Source of the DNA: Magnetospirillum sp. 64-120
GTDB lineage: Bacteria; Pseudomonadota; Alphaproteobacteria; Rhodospirillales; Magnetospirillaceae
Direction: 5' to 3'
Assembly (NCBI GenBank): GCA_001898825.1
Contig: MKVK01000014.1
Location: forward strand, 1-64,000
DNA: 64,000 nt
Shown here: piece after piece, positions 60,643 to 64,000 of the stretch
Layout of the letters: every line of letters starts with the position of its first letter
How positions within the stretch are numbered: the first letter of the stretch is position 1
Position numbers and translations under genes: made by a program
Notes under the pieces: generated by a model
What the model was told of the DNA's origin: nothing
Seen by the model: only the letters and a program-made list of their open reading frames with translations
Databases searched by the model: none

Positions 60643-61905
60643 CTATTCGACGGCCTTGAAGATCACCGAAGCGTTGGTGCCGCCAAAGCCGAAGGAATTC
60701 GACATGGCGATCTTGACCGGACGCTTCTTGGCCTGATGGGCCACCAGATCCATGTCGCAGCCTTCGTCCGGATTATCCAGGTTCAGGGTCGGCGGCACGA
60801 TCTGGTCGCGGATGGCCAGCAGGCAGAAGATGGCCTCCACCGCGCCGGCGGCCCCCAGCAGGTGGCCGATGGCCGACTTGGTCGAGCTCATGGACACGGT
60901 TTCCACGGCGTTGCCGAACAGGCGCTTGACGGCGCCCAATTCGATGACGTCACCCATGGTGGCGGTGCCGTGGGCGTTGATGTAATCCACGTCGCCGGGG
61001 CTGATTTCGGCACGGGCCAAGGCGGCCTTCATGGCGCGGAAGGCGCCGTTGCCGTCTTCGGCCGGGGCGGTGATGTGGTGGGCGTCGCCGGACATGCCGT
61101 AGCCGACCACTTCGCCATAGATCTTGGCACCGCGGGCCTTGGCGTGTTCGTATTCTTCCAGCACCACGACGCCGGCACCTTCACCCATGACGAAGCCGTC
61201 ACGGTCCTTGTCCCACGGACGCGACGCCTTGGTCGGCTCGTCGTTGCGGGCGGTGGACAGGGCCTTGCAGGCGGCGAAACCGGCCACGCCCAAGCGCGAC
61301 ACGGCGGCTTCGGTACCACCAGCCACCATCACGTCGGCGTCACCGAACATGATCAGGCGGGCGGCGTCACCAATGGCATGGGCACCAGTGGCGCAGGCGG
61401 TCACCACGGCGTGGTTGGGGCCCTTGAAGCCGTACTTGATGGACACATGGCCGGAAACCAGATTGATCAGCGCCGACGGAATGAAGAACGGCGACACCCG
61501 GCGGGGGCCCGATTCCTTCAAGGTCAGAGCGCCTTCGGCAATGGCGGGCAGACCGCCGATGCCAGAGCCGATCATCACGCCGGTGCGTTCCAGGCTTTCG
61601 TCGTCACTGGGCGTCCAGCCGGAATCGGCGATGGCCTGGTCGGCGGCAGCCAGACCATAGACGATGAAATCGTCCATGCGGCGACGTTCCTTGGCCGGAG
61701 CCACGGCATCCAGGTCCAGTTCGCCTTCGCCGGTGCCGCGCGGCACCACGCCGGCAACGCGGGCCGGCAGGTCGGAGACTTCGAAATGTTCGATGGCGCG
61801 AATGCCGGATTCGGCATTGATCAGGCGCTTCCAGACGTGCTCGGCGCCGCAACCCAGCGGGCTGACGATGCCAAGACCGGTGACGACCACTCGTCTCATG
61901 CGCAA
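60643..61905 (-). CDS. fabF: 3-oxoacyl-ACP synthase II
   Basis: 420 residues. The catalytic triad is visible: Cys in VVTACATGAHAIGDA, His in INAHGTATMGD and His in KSAIGHLLGAAG. The final FGFGGTNAS is typical. It condenses malonyl-ACP with acyl-ACP during fatty acid elongation. It lies 67 bases after acpP in the usual order fabD-fabG-acpP-fabF. Confidence 0.97.
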   Translation of the reverse strand: MRMRRVVVTGLGIVSPLGCGAEHVWKRLINAESGIRAIEHFEVSDLPARVAGVVPRGTGEGELDLDAVAPAKERRRMDDFIVYGLAAADQAIADSGWTPSDDESLERTGVMIGSGIGGLPAIAEGALTLKESGPRRVSPFFIPSALINLVSGHVSIKYGFKGPNHAVVTACATGAHAIGDAARLIMFGDADVMVAGGTEAAVSRLGVAGFAACKALSTARNDEPTKASRPWDKDRDGFVMGEGAGVVVLEEYEHAKARGAKIYGEVVGYGMSGDAHHITAPAEDGNGAFRAMKAALARAEISPGDVDYINAHGTATMGDVIELGAVKRLFGNAVETVSMSSTKSAIGHLLGAAGAVEAIFCLLAIRDQIVPPTLNLDNPDEGCDMDLVAHQAKKRPVKIAMSNSFGFGGTNASVIFKAVE

Positions 61906-61928
61906 TATCCCGTTGTTACTTAGAGAAA

Positions 61929-61960
61929 GGGCGCCGGACCCATTGCGGGTGACGGCGCCC
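61929..61960 (-). terminator. Hairpin between acpP and fabF, possible attenuator
   Basis: GGGCGCCG / CGGCGCCC arms of 8 bp enclose ACCC/GGGT. On the minus strand a CTTTCTCT tract follows, so it may be a partial terminator that lets acpP transcripts outnumber fabF. Reading through is expected, as the genes are one cluster. Confidence 0.55.
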
Positions 61961-61972
61961 CTTGACCCGTTG

Positions 61973-62206
61973 TTACGCGGCCTTCGAAATGAAGTCGATC
62001 GCGTCCTTGACGGTCAGGATCTTTTCAGCGGCGTCATCGGGGATTTCGCAGCCGAACTCTTCCTCAAAGGCCATGACCAGCTCGACGGTGTCGAGGCTGT
62101 CGGCGCCCAGGTCGTCGATGAAGCTCGCGTTTTCGGTCACCTTGGCTTCTTCGACGCCCAGATGCTCGACGACAATCTTCTTAACCCGCTCGGCGACGTC
62201 GCTCAT
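61973..62206 (-). CDS. acpP: Acyl carrier protein
   Basis: 77 residues, very acidic, with the phosphopantetheine attachment Ser in [18 protein letters not shown] (the DSL motif). It carries growing acyl chains for the Fab enzymes encoded around it. The start [10 protein letters not shown] follows a good ribosome site on the minus strand. It is flanked by gaps of 67 and 159 bases and probably has additional promoter or processing signals. Confidence 0.98.
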   Translation of the reverse strand: MSDVAERVKKIVVEHLGVEEAKVTENASFIDDLGADSLDTVELVMAFEEEFGCEIPDDAAEKILTVKDAIDFISKAA

Positions 62207-62365
62207 GTGAATTCCCTCAAAAGGTATGCGATGTGGATGAAACTTGCGCCCGCCAAACAGGGGCAAAAACCCCCGTGCGGCGGAAAGTGGCCCGTACCTA
62301 GCACACTTTTTCCGCCTTGACCAGCACTGGAACACAAGGTGTTGAAACTTGTTGGGCCAACAGCC

Positions 62366-63106
62366 CTAGATCATCGCCATGCCGCCGTTGACGTGCAGGG
62401 TCTGACCGGTGACATAAGCCGCTTCGTTCGACGCCAGATACAGCACGGCGGCGGCGATTTCCTCGGCCGAGCCCATGCGGCCGGCGGGGATTTGGCTGTT
62501 GATGCGGGCCTTTTGCTCGTCGTTCAGTTCGTCGGTCATGGCGGTGGCGATGAAGCCCGGCGCCACGGCGTTGACGGTGACGTTGCGGCTGGCCACTTCC
62601 TGGGCCAGCGACTTGGTCATGCCGATCATGCCGGCCTTGGACGCGCAGTAGTTGACCTGACCGGGATTGCCGGTGACGCCGACGATCGAGGTGATGTTGA
62701 TGATGCGCCCCGAACGGCGCTTCATCATGCCCTTGATGGCGGCACGGCACAGACGGAAGGCGGCGGTCAGGTTGACGTTGATCACCGCGTCCCAGTCCTC
62801 GTCCTTCATGCGCATGACCAGACCGTCCTTGGTGATGCCGGCATTGTTGACCAGGATGTCCAAGGAACCGCCCAGGGCGGCCTCGGCGTCCTTGGCCAGT
62901 TGCTCGACTTCTTCCGCCTTGGACAGGTTGGCGGGCAGCACGTGGACCCGGTCCTTCAGTTCGGCGGCCAGGGCATCCAAAGCCTCGCGACGGGTGCCAT
63001 GGATGGCGACAGTGGCGCCGGCGTCATGCAAAGCCTTGGCGATGGCGCCGCCGATGCCGCCGGAAGCGCCGGTGATCAGCGCGGTCTTGCCGGTCAAATC
63101 GAACAT
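62366..63106 (-). CDS. fabG: 3-oxoacyl-ACP reductase
   Basis: 246 residues, short-chain dehydrogenase type. Cofactor motif TGASGGIGGAIAKAL, NNAG (LVNNAGITKDG), catalytic Ser in INITSIVG and Tyr/Lys in VNYCASKAG (Y-x3-K). It reduces 3-oxoacyl-ACP with NADPH. It lies 20 bases after fabD and 159 bases before acpP. Confidence 0.97.
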   Translation of the reverse strand: MFDLTGKTALITGASGGIGGAIAKALHDAGATVAIHGTRREALDALAAELKDRVHVLPANLSKAEEVEQLAKDAEAALGGSLDILVNNAGITKDGLVMRMKDEDWDAVINVNLTAAFRLCRAAIKGMMKRRSGRIINITSIVGVTGNPGQVNYCASKAGMIGMTKSLAQEVASRNVTVNAVAPGFIATAMTDELNDEQKARINSQIPAGRMGSAEEIAAAVLYLASNEAAYVTGQTLHVNGGMAMI

Positions 63107-63126
63107 GGTGTTCCCCCTTGAATGAA

Positions 63127-64000
63127 TTACAGGGAAGCCAGGAAGGCTTCGATGTCGGCCGGGGTGCCGATGGCGGTCCCGGACAATTCCTTGTCGATGC
63201 GCTTGGCCAGACCCGACAGCACCTTGCCCGAGCCCAGTTCCACCAATTGGGTGACGCCCTGCTCCTTCATATAAAGGACGCCTTCGCGCCAGCGCACGGT
63301 GCCGGTCACCTGACGCACCAACAGGTCGCGGATGACTTCCGGGTCGGTGACAGCGCTGGCCACCACATTGGCCACCAACGGCACCTTGGGCGCGTTCATG
63401 GTGACGCCGGTCAAGGCTTCCGCCATGGCGTCGGCGGCGGGCTGCATCAGGGCGCAATGGAAAGGCGCGGACACCGGCAGCAGCACGGCGCGCTTGATGC
63501 CCTTGTCGGCGGCCAGCTTCATGGCCCGCTCCACCGCTTCCTTGTGACCCGACACCACCACCTGGCCGGCGCCGTTGTCATTGGCGGCTTCGCAGACCTG
63601 GTCGCCGGCGGCTTCGGCGGCGATTTCCTTGGCCTGCTCGTATTCGGCGCCCAGCAAGGCGGCCATGGCGCCGACACCCACCGGCACCGCCTTTTGCATG
63701 CTTTGGCCGCGCAGCTTCAACAGCCGCGCGGTATCGGCCAGCGAGAAAGTGCCGGCGGCGGCCAGGGCGGAATACTCACCCAGGGAATGGCCGGCGACGA
63801 AGGACGCCGCCTTGGACAGGTCCAGCTTGCCCTGGCCTTCCAGCACGCGGACCACCGCCACAGAAACCGCCATCAGCGCCGGCTGGGCGTTCTCGGTCAG
63901 GGTCAAGGTGTCCTCGGGGCCTTCGAACATCAGCTTGCTGAGGTTCTGCGACAGCGCCTCGTCCACTTCCTGAAAGACGTGGCGGGCCTCGGCAAAAGCC
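63127..64000 (-). CDS. fabD: Malonyl-CoA:ACP transacylase, partial (5' end outside window)
   Basis: About 290 residues are visible; the first 20 to 25 are beyond the right edge. The nucleophile Ser is in VAGHSLGEYSAL, with SAPFHCALMQPA (His) and VRWREGVLYM after. It loads malonyl groups onto ACP. The frame continues in phase to the edge (AFAEARHVFQEVDEALSQ), with GQGSQ expected just beyond. Confidence 0.96.
   Translation of the reverse strand, partial: AFAEARHVFQEVDEALSQNLSKLMFEGPEDTLTLTENAQPALMAVSVAVVRVLEGQGKLDLSKAASFVAGHSLGEYSALAAAGTFSLADTARLLKLRGQSMQKAVPVGVGAMAALLGAEYEQAKEIAAEAAGDQVCEAANDNGAGQVVVSGHKEAVERAMKLAADKGIKRAVLLPVSAPFHCALMQPAADAMAEALTGVTMNAPKVPLVANVVASAVTDPEVIRDLLVRQVTGTVRWREGVLYMKEQGVTQLVELGSGKVLSGLAKRIDKELSGTAIGTPADIEAFLASL

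Overview
The window is a high-GC, densely coded stretch of an alphaproteobacterial chromosome. The best guess is Rhodospirillales, close to Magnetospirillum. Supporting signs are a form II RuBisCO next to phosphoribulokinase, many histidine kinases and Rcp1-type response regulators, several hemerythrin and ferritin-like proteins, and the fabD-fabG-acpP-fabF-mltG order. The genus is an inference; no rRNA or tRNA gene was found.

Layout. 0-2.7 kb: the edge of an IS5-like element, an unknown protein, an MgtC/DUF4010 membrane protein and a ferritin-like protein. 2.8-4.6 kb: a PAS kinase with its response regulator. 4.6-8.7 kb: membrane and envelope proteins (SemiSWEET, LrgA/LrgB, an unknown exported protein, an SpmA-SpmB fusion, a TerC-like protein). 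8.7-14.2 kb: a GntR regulator divergent from a complete type I secretion operon (TolC-ABC-HlyD) with no substrate gene in view. 14.2-20.8 kb: a degenerate-receiver protein, an NsrR-like Rrf2 regulator, and two large kinases, one with a degenerate receiver and one with a nitrate/nitrite-type sensor. 20.8-25.2 kb: a repeat-bearing exported protein, hemN, then cbbM and phosphoribulokinase, the two enzymes specific to the Calvin cycle. 25.4-26.3 kb: a DUF2087 gene followed by an unusual array of six stem-loops. 26.3-33.4 kb: a signalling island of three kinases (one a hybrid with an HPt domain) and two response regulators. 33.5-38.3 kb: Nudix hydrolase, APH-like/P-loop fusion, universal stress protein, tRNA-modifying-type methyltransferase and polyprenyl diphosphate synthase. 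38.4-41.4 kb: PhyH-type dioxygenase, branched-chain-type binding protein, bacteriohemerythrin and a Cys-rich small ORF. 41.6-45.0 kb: a four-gene exported/lipoprotein operon with two M48 proteases. 45.0-51.5 kb: DUF2892 protein, RND efflux pair, MBL hydrolase and flavoprotein. 51.5-54.1 kb: an 872-residue MBL/cNMP-binding/hemerythrin fusion. 54.3-59.5 kb: a small membrane peptide, glk-glgA divergent from glgC, TauE/SafE and a small unknown. 59.6-64.0 kb: fatty acid synthesis genes and mltG, running off the right edge inside fabD.

How it fits together. Themes are carbon fixation and storage (cbbM, cbbP, glgA, glgC, glk), sensing of oxygen or nitrogen oxides (Rrf2 regulator, NIT-type kinase, hemerythrins, anaerobic HemN) and dense phosphorelay signalling. 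Two non-coding signals stand out. One is a REP-like palindrome family sitting almost only between convergent genes. The other is a run of six hairpins with unrelated stems but similar G-rich loops. The most unusual protein is the 872-residue fusion. All functional calls come from reading motifs; none was checked by database search.
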